Of a stretch of DNA of 64,000 nt, positions 1-7,950 are shown piece by piece. This stretch comes from Pseudomonadota bacterium (GTDB taxonomy: Bacteria; Pseudomonadota; Gammaproteobacteria; Xanthomonadales; Rhodanobacteraceae). Where the stretch lies: assembly GCA_018240565.1 (NCBI GenBank), contig JAFEFO010000042.1, positions 1 to 64,000 of the forward strand, read 5' to 3'. A model generated the notes under the pieces. It saw only the letters and a list, made by a program, of their open reading frames with translations. It searched no databases and had not been told where the DNA came from. A program made the position numbers and the translations under genes. Position 1 is the first letter of the stretch. Every line of letters begins with the position of its first letter.

Positions 1-93
1 CCTAACGCTTGAGTTGAGGCGCGTTTGCGTGCGCCGAGGTATGAAGGTGGATGCGACTGACTCGCAAACGTCGCCTCGAACGAATAGTTAGGC
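1..93 (-). repeat. attC site of integron cassette 6 (left edge)
   Basis: This is an attC recombination site, slightly clipped by the window edge. Outer core sites CCTAAC (1-6) and GTTAGGC (87-93) face each other, and the arms between them are imperfectly complementary (GAGGCGCGTTTGCG against CGCAAACGTCGCCTC). It is more diverged from the main attC type of this array than the others. Because a cassette-type core (GTTAGG on the minus strand) begins at 6, another cassette probably follows outside the window. Confidence 0.85.
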
Positions 94-140
94 CTCGATG
101 AACCAGTGACCTTCGAGTACCAGACAAGATCTCACAACCC

Positions 141-269
141 CTACGGATATTTGCAACTGCGCCGCGTTGGAAATGCCAACGCTGCGATGACTGAAAGCGT
201 CGCTTCAGTCAGCGCCCGCATCAAGGTACGCCTTGTGTGTGCGCTGACCAACGCGACGCTTTGTAGCAT
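141..269 (-). CDS. Possible 42-aa cassette ORF, uncertain
   Basis: Cassette 6 (about 94-361) is only some 265 bp and has no convincing gene. On the minus strand, the direction in which the array is read, an ATG at 269 opens a 42-codon frame (starts MLQSVALVSA) ending at 141. I see no clear ribosome binding site. On the plus strand a GTG at 106 opens a 69-codon frame to 315, also without a ribosome binding site. Neither product is recognised. The cassette could equally be non-coding or carry a promoter or small RNA. Confidence 0.2.
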   Translation of the reverse strand: MLQSVALVSAHTRRTLMRALTEATLSVIAALAFPTRRSCKYP

Positions 270-354
270 GTTTTGGCAGCGGCGACCATTCGGAGAATGC
301 CGCTGGAAAATGTAAGCCTGCTCCTACACCGAAGACGACGGCCGCGGCATCGAG

Positions 355-445
355 GCCTAACGCTTGAGCTAAGCGGCGGCTGCCGCAGTGCCTAACAGTC
401 TACCGCAACCGACCCGCAGCCGTCCGCTTGAGCGAATAGTTATGC
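355..445 (-). repeat. attC site of integron cassette 5
   Basis: This attC runs from GCCTAAC (355-361) to GTTATGC (439-445), with arms containing CGCTTGAGCTAAGCGG and CCGCTTGAGCG. It is nearly identical to the attC sites at 1205, 2350 and 2805, the Xanthomonas-like main type of this array. The inner core GCATAAC (minus strand) is complementary to the GTTATGC that opens its own cassette at 1211, as expected for a cassette that can circularise. The stop codon of the cassette gene overlaps the core. Confidence 0.93.
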
Positions 446-1168
446 GGCGACTTCTTGACTCTCGCCCACTGCTCCCGCGAGTGACGGATTCTCGACACCC
501 GCAGATGCCCGCTTGTAGCCAGCGAAGCCTCCAACGAACCCAATCAGAGTATGTATAAGCATCAACCACCAAAGGCTGGCCGTTAGCACAAATGCGATTG
601 TGAACGCGAATGCAGAAACGATGCTCGCGATGAACTGTGTGCGGTTCTTGTAACCATGTGCCGCCGCGTAAGCAAGGGCAGCGATGCAGATCGCGCCGAT
701 GGTACCGGTGTGCGGTACCAGAAACCAGATAAGGAAGCCGCGGTAAAGTAGCTCCCAACCGCAACCGGCCAGCAATGCGAAAAGAAGGAACAGGCACAAT
801 TCTCGGCGGTTACGCGGGAGAGATTCATTGCCTTCCAGCCTGAGTTTGGCCGCTTCGCTTTTCGAACCCTGATTCTTGCGCTTCTTGAAGACAGTGACGA
901 ATGCCAGTGCAGCAATGATGACGGCGGCGATAACAAACCCGACTATGCCCCGGGGTGACAGCGGCATATCGAGGCCCAGCAACGTAGCGGCGCGTGCAGC
1001 ATGCACCCATGCGTAGCACAGCAGCCCCAAAAGCCCAACGATGATTGCGCTCGACAGAAGATAGCGTTTGACGCGGTCGGCGTCCGGGCGCGCGCCGCGT
1101 CGGCTTTTATACAGCGCCCGCGCTGGCATGACAACAATTAGCAAAATGGCCAAAACGTAGTCAATCAT
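440..1168 (-). CDS. Cassette 5: CPBP-like integral membrane protein
   Basis: This 242-aa polytopic membrane protein resembles the CPBP (Abi/CAAX-protease-like) intramembrane metalloprotease family. Hydrophobic segments cover roughly residues 2-17, 37-60, 72-94, 124-150, 155-170 and 180-213. The family motifs are EExxxR, then His, then His. Here the first reads W138-E139-x-x-x-R143, so the first Glu is replaced by Trp, while candidate His171 and His206 are kept. Activity is therefore doubtful. The start has a good ribosome binding site (GGAAGG, 5-6 nt upstream). The gene fills an integron cassette and is read in the array direction. Such proteins can process peptides or give immunity to bacteriocins, but its role here is unknown. 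Confidence 0.75.
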   Translation of the reverse strand: MIDYVLAILLIVVMPARALYKSRRGARPDADRVKRYLLSSAIIVGLLGLLCYAWVHAARAATLLGLDMPLSPRGIVGFVIAAVIIAALAFVTVFKKRKNQGSKSEAAKLRLEGNESLPRNRRELCLFLLFALLAGCGWELLYRGFLIWFLVPHTGTIGAICIAALAYAAAHGYKNRTQFIASIVSAFAFTIAFVLTASLWWLMLIHTLIGFVGGFAGYKRASAGVENPSLAGAVGESQEVAA

Positions 1169-1204
1169 TAAACCTTCCCATTTAGATGATAGCCCGTACT
1201 CGCC

Positions 1205-1295
1205 GCATAACGCTTGAGCTAAGCGGCGGCTGCCGCAGTGCCTAACAGTTTACCGCAACCGACCCGCAGCCGTCCGCTTGAGCGAATAGTTAGCG
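1205..1295 (-). repeat. attC site of integron cassette 4
   Basis: The site runs from GCATAAC (1205-1211) to GTTAGCG (1289-1295) and differs from the site at 355 at essentially one inner position plus the core bases. Its minus-strand inner core CGCTAAC is complementary to the GTTAGCG opening its own cassette at 1884. Confidence 0.93.
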
Positions 1296-1313
1296 CGCAA
1301 CGCCAGACAGATG

Positions 1314-1853
1314 TCACGGATGAGCGGGTACGATGAAATGTGTTGAATCGCAGACTTGGGTCTTGTACGCGTGACTCGCCCATACCGGGTGTTTGTCTTC
1401 AAGCTCGAGTTCGAAAGGCATAATGAAGTTGGTCCCACAGTTGTCTTCGCTGCCCGGCTGCCCCGCCCTTGCTACTGGCCCGAGCCTACCATCAAACTCT
1501 GCGCTCGATTTGTTGACGCTGAACACTTCCACCATAAAGTAGCCCTTCGGCTGGCTGTATTGGTCCGAGGAAGGCATATCTTTCAATTCGATGACGGGCC
1601 GAAGTTCAGCAAGTGCGCCACGCGCGTAGGCGTCGAACTTGGCCGGAACAACGAATGTTGTTACTGGGCCGATGCGCTCAATTGCCTTTAGCGCAAAACT
1701 TGCGATGGAGTAGAAGTCGTACTCGCGCTGGCAGTCATTACGGTAGTTGTCGACTTTGCAACGATATTTTGTGGTCGCGCAACCCGCAAGCACCGAACTC
1801 AATAGGAGCACAACAAAGGTCAACGCAGACAGTCTCAACCGTATGAATCGCAT
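1314..1853 (-). CDS. Cassette 4: lipoprotein of unknown function
   Basis: This 179-aa protein has a signal peptide and lipobox (LSSVLAGC at about residues 18-25), so it should be a lipid-anchored envelope protein. The rest is soluble, with four further Cys residues (around 32, 41, 138 and 167). I recognise no domain. An AAGGAGA ribosome binding site lies 8 nt before the ATG, so the cassette brings its own translation signals. It is read in the array direction and ends about 20 bp before its attC. Confidence 0.8.
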   Translation of the reverse strand: MRFIRLRLSALTFVVLLLSSVLAGCATTKYRCKVDNYRNDCQREYDFYSIASFALKAIERIGPVTTFVVPAKFDAYARGALAELRPVIELKDMPSSDQYSQPKGYFMVEVFSVNKSSAEFDGRLGPVARAGQPGSEDNCGTNFIMPFELELEDKHPVWASHAYKTQVCDSTHFIVPAHP

Positions 1854-1877
1854 GCAACCAGTCTCCTTGCTATTGCG

Positions 1878-1976
1878 CGCTAACGCCCAAGCTAACCGGC
1901 GGATGCCGGAAGGAGGAACCGATGGTAACTGAAAGCGAACCGACCGGCAGCCGTCCGGTTGAGCGCGTAGTTAGCT
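1878..1976 (-). repeat. attC site of integron cassette 3 (diverged type)
   Basis: The cores are CGCTAAC (1878-1884) and GTTAGCT (1970-1976). The arms (GCTAACCGGCGGATGCCGG against CCGGCAGCCGTCCGGTT) are related to, but clearly different from, the main attC type here, and the loop is longer (about 99 bp in all). Its minus-strand inner core AGCTAAC matches the GTTAGCT that opens cassette 3 at 2356. Confidence 0.88.
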
Positions 1977-1999
1977 GACAACAGACAGGAGACGGAAAA

Positions 2000-2362
2000 A
2001 TGAAAGTAACCGATGAAATGGTAACGCGGTTCCTAGGCTGGAAACTGCCGCAAGACTTCTTGCCGGACTGCGGCATCAGCTTCACGCCTTACATGGTCGG
2101 CGAGCCGCTTCGCCCGCTATGGCCGATTGGAACAAACCTGTTGCACGCCGGGCAAGCGCGCGCGATGTTGGAGCATGTGCTTTGCGAAGCAACGGACGGC
2201 GATGCTGCGCAGGGCGAACTTGCGACGTTGCGCGCAGAACGTGATGCGTGGAGAAAGATGGCGTTTGAGGCCGTAAATCCATGCCACCCGCCTGAGGTTC
2301 AGGATTTTCACAAGAACCAGATTCGACGCCGAGTCGATGCGCTATTGGCAGCTAACGCTTGA
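2000..2362 (+). CDS. Cassette 3: phage-like hypothetical protein, antisense to array
   Basis: This 120-aa protein has an N-terminal stretch (TRFLGWKLPQDF...PDCGISF) typical of small hypothetical proteins carried by phages, followed by a charged helix (about residues 73-92). A strong GGAGA ribosome binding site lies 9 nt before the ATG. It is on the plus strand, opposite to the other cassette genes, so it cannot be expressed from an array promoter near attI and needs its own. Its last codons and TGA lie inside the attC site at 2350, so the cassette boundary has defined its C-terminus. Function unknown. Confidence 0.7.
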   Translation: MKVTDEMVTRFLGWKLPQDFLPDCGISFTPYMVGEPLRPLWPIGTNLLHAGQARAMLEHVLCEATDGDAAQGELATLRAERDAWRKMAFEAVNPCHPPEVQDFHKNQIRRRVDALLAANA

Positions 2363-2440
2363 GCTAAGCGGCGGCTGCCGCGATGCCTACCAGTTTACCG
2401 CAACCGACCCGCAGCCGTCCGCTTGAGCGAATAGTTAGGC
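2350..2440 (-). repeat. attC site of integron cassette 2
   Basis: A main-type attC from AGCTAAC (2350-2356) to GTTAGGC (2434-2440), with the same arms as at 355, 1205 and 2805. Its inner core GCCTAAC is complementary to the GTTAGGC that opens cassette 2 at 2811. Confidence 0.93.
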
Positions 2441-2472
2441 TACATGCTGTTGTAATTTAGCCGACCACCAAC

Positions 2473-2787
2473 CTATTTGATTGGCACAACGATCAGGAGG
2501 TTTGGGCCCTCTTGTCGAACTTGGCCAGGACCGTACTGAGTAACATGGCCGTTCTCAAGGATTACTGTGTAGTCGGTTCTGTCCCACGACCAGCCGCTTA
2601 TTAGCCGATTTGTATATTGCAGAGCCTCAGCGTCACCGCTGCGCTTGAACCCGTCAGGCTGGCCCAACGTAGCAATGACTTGATCTTTTGTCATTCCCTC
2701 GCGAATACCCCCGCGTACCTTTTCCCCTGTGACACAGCCTGCGAGAAGCAGCAGCGTAGCGCAGATTGCAATGATTCCAGTCCTCAT
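2473..2787 (-). CDS. Cassette 2: small SmpA/OmlA-like lipoprotein
   Basis: This 104-aa lipoprotein has the lipobox LLLAGC at about residues 14-19, followed by REGMTKDQVIATLGQPD, the helix-turn pattern of SmpA/OmlA/BamE-like small lipoproteins. The remainder looks like a short beta-sheet domain. I chose the ATG at 2787 because GGAGGGGG ends 3 nt before it; the in-frame ATG at 2799 would put that site inside the gene. It is read in the array direction. The BamE-like fold is an inference from the motif; the cassette product need not take part in outer-membrane assembly. Confidence 0.75.
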   Translation of the reverse strand: MRTGIIAICATLLLLAGCVTGEKVRGGIREGMTKDQVIATLGQPDGFKRSGDAEALQYTNRLISGWSWDRTDYTVILENGHVTQYGPGQVRQEGPNLLIVVPIK

Positions 2788-2804
2788 TTCCCCCTCCACA
2801 TGGA

Positions 2805-2896
2805 GCCTAACGCTTGAGCTAAGCGGCGGCTGCCGCTATACCTAACAGTCTATCGCAACCGACCCGCAGCCGTCCGCTTGAGCGAATAGTTAGGGC
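2805..2896 (-). repeat. attC site of integron cassette 1
   Basis: A main-type attC from GCCTAAC (2805-2811) to GTTAGGGC (2889-2896). On the minus strand its inner core GGGCCCTAAC is complementary over 10 nt to the GTTAGGGCCC opening cassette 1 at 3338. Read as protein from the cassette gene, the attC arm gives the tail SLKRTAAGRLR. Confidence 0.93.
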
Positions 2897-3326
2897 CCGC
2901 TGAACCGTTGGACAGCCGAAAGCCAGTCCCGAAGCCGATACCGGCTATGAACCAGACTAAAGCGGCAACGACCTCGAAAGTGTTGCGCAGCTCTGGATGG
3001 GAGAATGCCAGCGGGGGGAGGACAAGAGCCCGGAGCAGGCACACTGCTGCGATCGTGGCGAGCGCCGCCCGCTGCAGCGGCGGCCGACGGACAAAGCCAA
3101 GCACAGAACCGGCGTACACAGCGCATATGCCCATAAGCACGGCAATTACGAGCGCGCTTACCGGTGCGAGCCAGGTGCCAGCGCGTGCGGATGCAACGAT
3201 GCTCGGCGGTGCCCCAAAAAACGCATACCACGAAGCGCCGCCAAAGACAGCGCCGACGTGGATCGCCACACCGGCAAGGGCAATGATCGCAGAGAAATAG
3301 ACAAACCAGATGCTTGGCGATTTCAT
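2850..3326 (-). CDS. Cassette 1: small integral membrane protein
   Basis: This 158-aa protein has about four membrane helices (roughly residues 8-25, 46-72, 80-100 and 112-132) and no recognised family. The ATG at 3326 lies only about 11 nt inside the cassette, with no obvious ribosome binding site, so translation may depend on leader sequence from the attI side. The stop lies within attC: the last dozen residues (NYSLKRTAAGRLR) are translated attC arm rather than an evolved C-terminus. As the cassette next to attI it is the most recently inserted by the usual integron model and the best placed for transcription. Confidence 0.65.
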   Translation of the reverse strand: MKSPSIWFVYFSAIIALAGVAIHVGAVFGGASWYAFFGAPPSIVASARAGTWLAPVSALVIAVLMGICAVYAGSVLGFVRRPPLQRAALATIAAVCLLRALVLPPLAFSHPELRNTFEVVAALVWFIAGIGFGTGFRLSNGSAGPNYSLKRTAAGRLR

Positions 3327-3330
3327 GCGG

Positions 3331-3420
3331 GCCCTAACTACAAGTCGATTCAAAAATGAAGCATAGACCAGCGGCGTAGCGCCAGTCGAGATCTGGTACG
3401 AATCGGCAAATTCCTACACG
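3331..3420 (-). other. Candidate attI site / cassette 1 junction
   Basis: The last core site, minus-strand GTTAGGGC (3338 down to 3331), is not followed by an attC arm but by unique sequence leading to intI. It therefore marks the junction of cassette 1 with attI. The attI site should extend roughly 50-80 bp to the right. Its exact limits, the integrase-binding repeats and the cassette promoter Pc cannot be fixed by eye. Confidence 0.7.
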
Positions 3421-3501
3421 AATCATCGTTCTGTGCCTATCGTGCCGTCTAAACACACGGCCTAGTCTTGCAGTCATTCCAAGACCCCCGGGGACTGCAC
3501 G

Positions 3502-4515
3502 ATGGGATCATCCTACTATGCGCCGCTTGCGGCAACCAAGGCGGGTTTTGCTCAGCGGCGTCCGCCGAAGTTGTTGGATCAAGTGCGTGCGCGGGTTCGT
3601 CGGCTGGGCATGGCGATGCGCACCGAGGAGGCGTACCTGGGTTGGGTGAGGCGCTTCATCGTGTTTCACGGCAAGCGCCATCCGCGCGATATGGGCGCAC
3701 TTCATGTGGAGGCGTTTCTGTCGCATCTTGCCACGCACGGCGAGGTCGCGGCCTCGACGCAGAACCAGGCACTGTCGGCGCTGTTGTTTCTGTATCGCGA
3801 GGTGTTGCAGCAGGAGTTGCCGTGGATGGACGAGATTCGTCGCGCGAAGCGGCCGGAACGCATTCCGGTGGTGTTGTCGCGCAGCGAAGTTGCCGCGCTG
3901 CTGGACGAAATGGATGGCGTGACCTGGCTGATGGCAAGTCTGCTCTACGGTTCGGGTCTGCGCTTGATGGAGTGTCTGCGCCTGCGCGTGCAGGACGTGG
4001 ATTTTGTGCGCCACGAAATCACGGTGCGCCAGGGCAAGGGCGGCAAGGATCGGCGCACGGTGTTGCCGGCGAGCGTGATCGAGGCGTTGCAGGGCCAGCT
4101 GGCGCAGGCGCGGCGCGTGCATGCGCGCGATCTGGCCGCCGGCTACGGACAGGTCTGGCTGCCGGATGCGCTGGCGCGCAAGTACCGCAACGCGGCGAAG
4201 GAATGGATTTGGCAGTACGTGTTTCCGGCCAGCGCGCGCACGGCCGATCCGCGCAGTGGTGGGATGCGCCGCCATCATCTGGATGAAACCGTGTTGCAGC
4301 GCGCGGTGAAGCAGGCGGTGCGCCGTGCGCGCATCGACAAACCCGCAACCTGTCACACGCTGCGGCATTCGTTCGCCACGCATCTGCTCGAATCCGGCGC
4401 CGACATCCGTACCGTGCAGGAACTGCTCGGTCACGCGGACGTGTCCACGACGCAGATCTATACGCACGTCCTCAACCGCGGCGGCAGCGGCGTGATCAGT
4501 CCGCTGGATCGCTGA
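3502..4515 (+). CDS. intI: Integron integrase (IntI-type tyrosine recombinase)
   Basis: This 337-aa site-specific recombinase inserts and excises cassettes at attI and attC. The catalytic residues are visible: Arg154 ([10 protein letters not shown]), the Lys in GKGGKDR, His285-x-x-Arg288 (HTLRHSF), His311 and nucleophile Tyr320 (TTQIYTHV). The extra IntI-specific patch is present at about residues 208-245 (LPDALARKY...[13 protein letters not shown]); it separates integron integrases from XerC/XerD. The gene is complete and diverges from the cassettes, as in class 1 and Xanthomonas integrons. It ends 2 nt from the stop of the convergent peptidase gene. No clear LexA box is visible in the 150 bp upstream. 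Confidence 0.96.
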   Translation: MGSSYYAPLAATKAGFAQRRPPKLLDQVRARVRRLGMAMRTEEAYLGWVRRFIVFHGKRHPRDMGALHVEAFLSHLATHGEVAASTQNQALSALLFLYREVLQQELPWMDEIRRAKRPERIPVVLSRSEVAALLDEMDGVTWLMASLLYGSGLRLMECLRLRVQDVDFVRHEITVRQGKGGKDRRTVLPASVIEALQGQLAQARRVHARDLAAGYGQVWLPDALARKYRNAAKEWIWQYVFPASARTADPRSGGMRRHHLDETVLQRAVKQAVRRARIDKPATCHTLRHSFATHLLESGADIRTVQELLGHADVSTTQIYTHVLNRGGSGVISPLDR

Positions 4516-4517
4516 CG

Positions 4518-6980
4518 CTATTTCAGGTTCGCCTCGAACAATTTGTATATCCGTTTGTATTCATCCAGCCACGAATCCGCATTGGTGAACCCATGTCGGT
4601 CGAGCGGATACAGCGAAATGCTGAAGTTGTCCTTGTGCAGCTCGATCAGGCGTTCGTACAGGCGCGCCGAGTCCTGGAACAGCACGTTGTTGTCGATCAC
4701 GCCATGGCAGATCAGCAGCGGATCGCGCAGGTTCGCGGCGAACTCGATCGGCGATGATCGCCGGTACGAGACCAGATCATCCTGCGGGCGGTTGAGGATG
4801 TCCGAGGTATAGCCGTCGTCGTACAGCATCCAGTCGCTGACCGGGCGCAACGCGGCGCCGGCGGCGAATTCGCCGGGTGCGCGGAACAGCGCCATCAAGG
4901 TCATGAAGCCGCCGTAGGATCCGCCGTAGATGCCGACACGTTTCGGATCGGCATTCCAGTTCTTCACCATCCAGGCCTTGCCATCGAGCAGGTCCTCGAG
5001 TTCCGGATGGCCCATGTCGCGGTAGATCGCGGTGCGCCAGGCGCGGCCGTAGCCTTCGGAGGCGCGGTAGTCCAGATCGATGACGATGTAGCCGTGTTGC
5101 AGCAACAGGTTCGCGAACATCTGCTCGCGGAAGTAGTACGACCAGTTCGCGGTGACGTCCTGCAGGTAGCCGGCGCCGTGCACGAAGATGACGGCCGGAT
5201 GCGGCGCGGATTTGTCGTAGTCCTCTGGAGCGTAGAACTTGGCCCAGATCGACCCCTTGAAGTGCGTGGATGGAACCTGCACGAATTGCGGCGCCACCCA
5301 ATTGAGCGCCTTGTAGGCCGCGGTGCGCGTGTCGGTGAGTTCGCGTGGCGCGCCGCTGCCGTCCGCGTTCACGACGGCCAGTTGCGGCGGGATATACGAC
5401 GAGGAATGTGCGATCAGCAATTTGCTGCCGTCGTGCGCAAGCCAGAAGCTGTCCATGCCCTGGTAGTGGGTGACGCGCTGCAAGTCGCCGCCGCCGACCG
5501 CGACGCGATACACGTCATAGGCCCAGGGCTTATCCGCATTCGCGCGCACGTAGAACCAGCGTCCGTCATTTGACAGCACCGGCCGTGAGGTTTCGAAGTC
5601 GCCGTGCGTGAGTTGCCTGGCCTTGCCGTCCAGCGCCTTGGTATACAAATGCGCATAACCGGATTCCTCGGAGACGTACCACAGCGTGCGGTTGTCGTTT
5701 TCCCAACCGAATTCGTTGAAGTTCCAGTTGATCCAGGCGTCGTCGTGCAGGCGCTGCTGCAATTGCGGCCTGGGTTGCGCCGGAGCGATCGTCACCAGCC
5801 AGCGATCCTTGTTGTCGATCGCACGCAGTTGCACGGCCGCGTGCGCGCCGTCGCGCGTGAAGGCGATGCCGGACACCTGCAGCGCGCGCGCCTTCGGCTC
5901 GTCGGCTTTGCCGGATTTTCCATTCTTGTCCTTCTCTGCATCGGCCTTGAGCAGGCCGGCCTTGACGTTTTCCGCGCGGATCGCCGCGAGCGGATCATCG
6001 TGAATGCCGGGAAGGGCATCGACGTCGATCTGCGTCTGCGTGTGCTTGGCCAGATCGAACAACCACAGCGTCTGCGGCGCCGGCGGATTGTGGCCGACGT
6101 CGTGGCGCAGCGATTCGAATTCCGGAAAACCGGTGTCGGTGACGTAGCGGATCAGCTTGGGTTGTTCGCCGCGGTCGTAACCCTTGGGCACGGTGACAGC
6201 GAGCAGCCAGCGCGTATCCGGCGACAGCGCCGTGTCTTCGATCCGCACTTCGTCGCCGAGGTAGAACGGCAGCGGTGCGCGACTGGCGTCGCCGCGCTGC
6301 ATCGCCTGCGCGTGTTCGCGCGATTGCGTCTTGTCCTTGTCCAGCTTCTGCAAGGTCGTGAACAGTCGCAGTTGCTCGTCGCGTAGCACGCCGTGCTTGG
6401 GCGCGGCATCCGGATCCTTTTCGGTTTTCAGCATCGCCGCCGGCGAGGTCACGCCGCTGCCGACATCGTGCACGAACCAGTCGTTGCCGCTGCGGAAGCT
6501 GAGCAAGCGCGCATCGGCGGAGAATTGCAGCTCACCGTGGCGCTGGCCGTCGCGCGTGACCTGCGTCGTCGCGCCACTGCGCAAATCGCGCAGGAACACA
6601 TCGCCATTGCGCACGAACGCAGCGTGCGTGTTGTCGGCGGCGTACACCGCATTGCCGCCATCGGCGGACGCCATTGCCGCGGCGTCGATCGTCGCGTCCT
6701 TGCCGTCGGCGAGATCGATGCGATGCAGGTCGAACACCGGCGAGCCGTTGCGCTTGAGCTTGTAGTACACCGCCTTGCCATCGATGCTGAAGAACGGCGC
6801 ACCGCCGCCTTCCTCGAACTCTTCGGGCACCTGGATCTGCCCCGCGATCCAGTCCGGATCGGCCATGATCTGTTCGAGCGTCAACGGTGCCGGCGTCAGC
6901 GGCGCGGAAGCGGCGGGCGTCTGCGCAGCAGCGGCGAACGTGAGCAGGGCAAGCGGGGCGGCAAGGGCAAGGCGGATCAT
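4518..6980 (-). CDS. Exported S9 family serine peptidase (prolyl oligopeptidase/DPP-IV type)
   Basis: This 820-aa hydrolase of peptides, probably periplasmic, has a signal peptide at residues 1-20 (ends AAAAQ), an N-terminal beta-propeller (about 30-560) and a C-terminal alpha/beta-hydrolase domain. The nucleophile is the Ser in GGSYGG (about residue 688), with the acid Asp in GVIDNNV and the base His in LDRHGF. I use the ATG at 6980, which has GGAG upstream and starts directly with the signal peptide; an upstream in-frame start at 7028 would add 16 residues that disturb it. A linker near residue 355 is Lys/Asp-rich. It is convergent with intI. The substrate cannot be told. Confidence 0.9.
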   Translation of the reverse strand: MIRLALAAPLALLTFAAAAQTPAASAPLTPAPLTLEQIMADPDWIAGQIQVPEEFEEGGGAPFFSIDGKAVYYKLKRNGSPVFDLHRIDLADGKDATIDAAAMASADGGNAVYAADNTHAAFVRNGDVFLRDLRSGATTQVTRDGQRHGELQFSADARLLSFRSGNDWFVHDVGSGVTSPAAMLKTEKDPDAAPKHGVLRDEQLRLFTTLQKLDKDKTQSREHAQAMQRGDASRAPLPFYLGDEVRIEDTALSPDTRWLLAVTVPKGYDRGEQPKLIRYVTDTGFPEFESLRHDVGHNPPAPQTLWLFDLAKHTQTQIDVDALPGIHDDPLAAIRAENVKAGLLKADAEKDKNGKSGKADEPKARALQVSGIAFTRDGAHAAVQLRAIDNKDRWLVTIAPAQPRPQLQQRLHDDAWINWNFNEFGWENDNRTLWYVSEESGYAHLYTKALDGKARQLTHGDFETSRPVLSNDGRWFYVRANADKPWAYDVYRVAVGGGDLQRVTHYQGMDSFWLAHDGSKLLIAHSSSYIPPQLAVVNADGSGAPRELTDTRTAAYKALNWVAPQFVQVPSTHFKGSIWAKFYAPEDYDKSAPHPAVIFVHGAGYLQDVTANWSYYFREQMFANLLLQHGYIVIDLDYRASEGYGRAWRTAIYRDMGHPELEDLLDGKAWMVKNWNADPKRVGIYGGSYGGFMTLMALFRAPGEFAAGAALRPVSDWMLYDDGYTSDILNRPQDDLVSYRRSSPIEFAANLRDPLLICHGVIDNNVLFQDSARLYERLIELHKDNFSISLYPLDRHGFTNADSWLDEYKRIYKLFEANLK

Positions 6981-7060
6981 GGCAGGGCTCCGGCGCAAAA
7001 CGCACAGCATAGCGCGCAAGCCCGGCACCGCAAGCGGCCGGAAGTCATGCGGGGGCCGAC

Positions 7061-7188
7061 GTCATGCCGGCAGGGTCGAGCGTCGGCGACAGCCGACTGA
7101 AGGGCATCAAGAACACATGGACGTGGATGCGAAGCCGGCTGCTTGCCATCCATGGCATCTGGATTCCGGCACTCCATGCCGGAATGAC
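7061..7188. repeat. Dispersed repeat family A, copy 1
   Basis: An intergenic repeat that starts GTCATGCCGGCAGG and ends CCATGCCGGAATGAC. The inner block CCATCCATGG...CTGGATTCC is shared with the other copies. It lies between the divergent peptidase and esterase genes, so it may sit in or near both promoters. Confidence 0.75.
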
Positions 7189-7250
7189 GAGAATGCTCGA
7201 TACCAGCAGCGATTTGAGGCACCATTCGGCATCGTTGGAATGGAGTTGCC

Positions 7251-7916
7251 ATGCCCTTGCCTTGCATCGAAAAGACCACCGCGCCGAATCCGCGCCACGC
7301 CGTGATCTGGCTGCATGGACTGGGCGCGGACGGCAACGATTTCGTGCCGATCGTGCCGGAACTCGTCGATCCGGCGTGGCCCGCGCTGCGCTTCGTGTTT
7401 CCGCACGCGCCGGTGCGGCCGATCACGATCAATGGCGGCATGGCGATGCGCGCGTGGTACGACATCTCCGGCATGGAAATCGCGCAGCGCCAGGACGAGG
7501 CCGGCATCCGCGCCTCGATCGGCCTGCTCGAGGAGTTGATCGTACGCGAAGGCGAACGCGGCATCGCGACAGAAAACATCTACCTTGCAGGTTTCTCGCA
7601 AGGCGGCGCGATTGTTTTGTCCGGCGGCATCCGCCATGCGCAACGCCTCGGCGGCATCATCGCCTTGTCCACGTACCTGCCGATGGCGGAAAAAACCGAC
7701 GCGGAAGCAAGCGCGGCCAATCGTTCGGTACCGATCTTCATGGCCCATGGCATGCTCGATCCGACGATTTCGCATGCGCTCGGCGAAATGAGCCGCGATT
7801 ATCTCGTGCAGCGCGGCTACGCAGTGGACTGGCATGCTTATCCGATGGCGCATCAGGTGTGCATGGAGGAAATTGCCGATTTGCGCCTGTGGTTAGGCGC
7901 TCGATTGACCCATTAA
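7251..7916 (+). CDS. Carboxylesterase/phospholipase family alpha/beta hydrolase
   Basis: This 221-aa cytoplasmic esterase of the phospholipase/carboxylesterase family (EstB, YpfH and acyl-protein-thioesterase relatives) hydrolyses carboxyl esters. The oxyanion motif is LHGLGADGND (21-30). The catalytic triad is Ser116 (GFSQGG), Asp170 (GMLDPT) and His201 (MAHQV). The length is normal for the family and there is no signal peptide. GGAG lies 7-8 nt before the ATG. It stands alone between two family A repeats. Confidence 0.9.
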   Translation: MPLPCIEKTTAPNPRHAVIWLHGLGADGNDFVPIVPELVDPAWPALRFVFPHAPVRPITINGGMAMRAWYDISGMEIAQRQDEAGIRASIGLLEELIVREGERGIATENIYLAGFSQGGAIVLSGGIRHAQRLGGIIALSTYLPMAEKTDAEASAANRSVPIFMAHGMLDPTISHALGEMSRDYLVQRGYAVDWHAYPMAHQVCMEEIADLRLWLGARLTH

Positions 7917-7950
7917 GACCAGCGGATATGGGCGAAACATTCCACCACCC

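Noticed and set aside
1250..1438. Small minus-strand frame ending LKRTAAGRLR
   Set aside because: It is mostly attC translated out of frame with the cassette 4 lipoprotein gene.
1..3340. CRISPR array (regular repeats of about 90 bp)
   Set aside because: Repeats are too long, spacers are gene-sized and carry ORFs, and core sites plus intI identify attC.
3380..3501. Possible LexA box before intI
   Set aside because: I found no CTG-N10-CAG or Xanthomonas-type palindrome; SOS control cannot be claimed.
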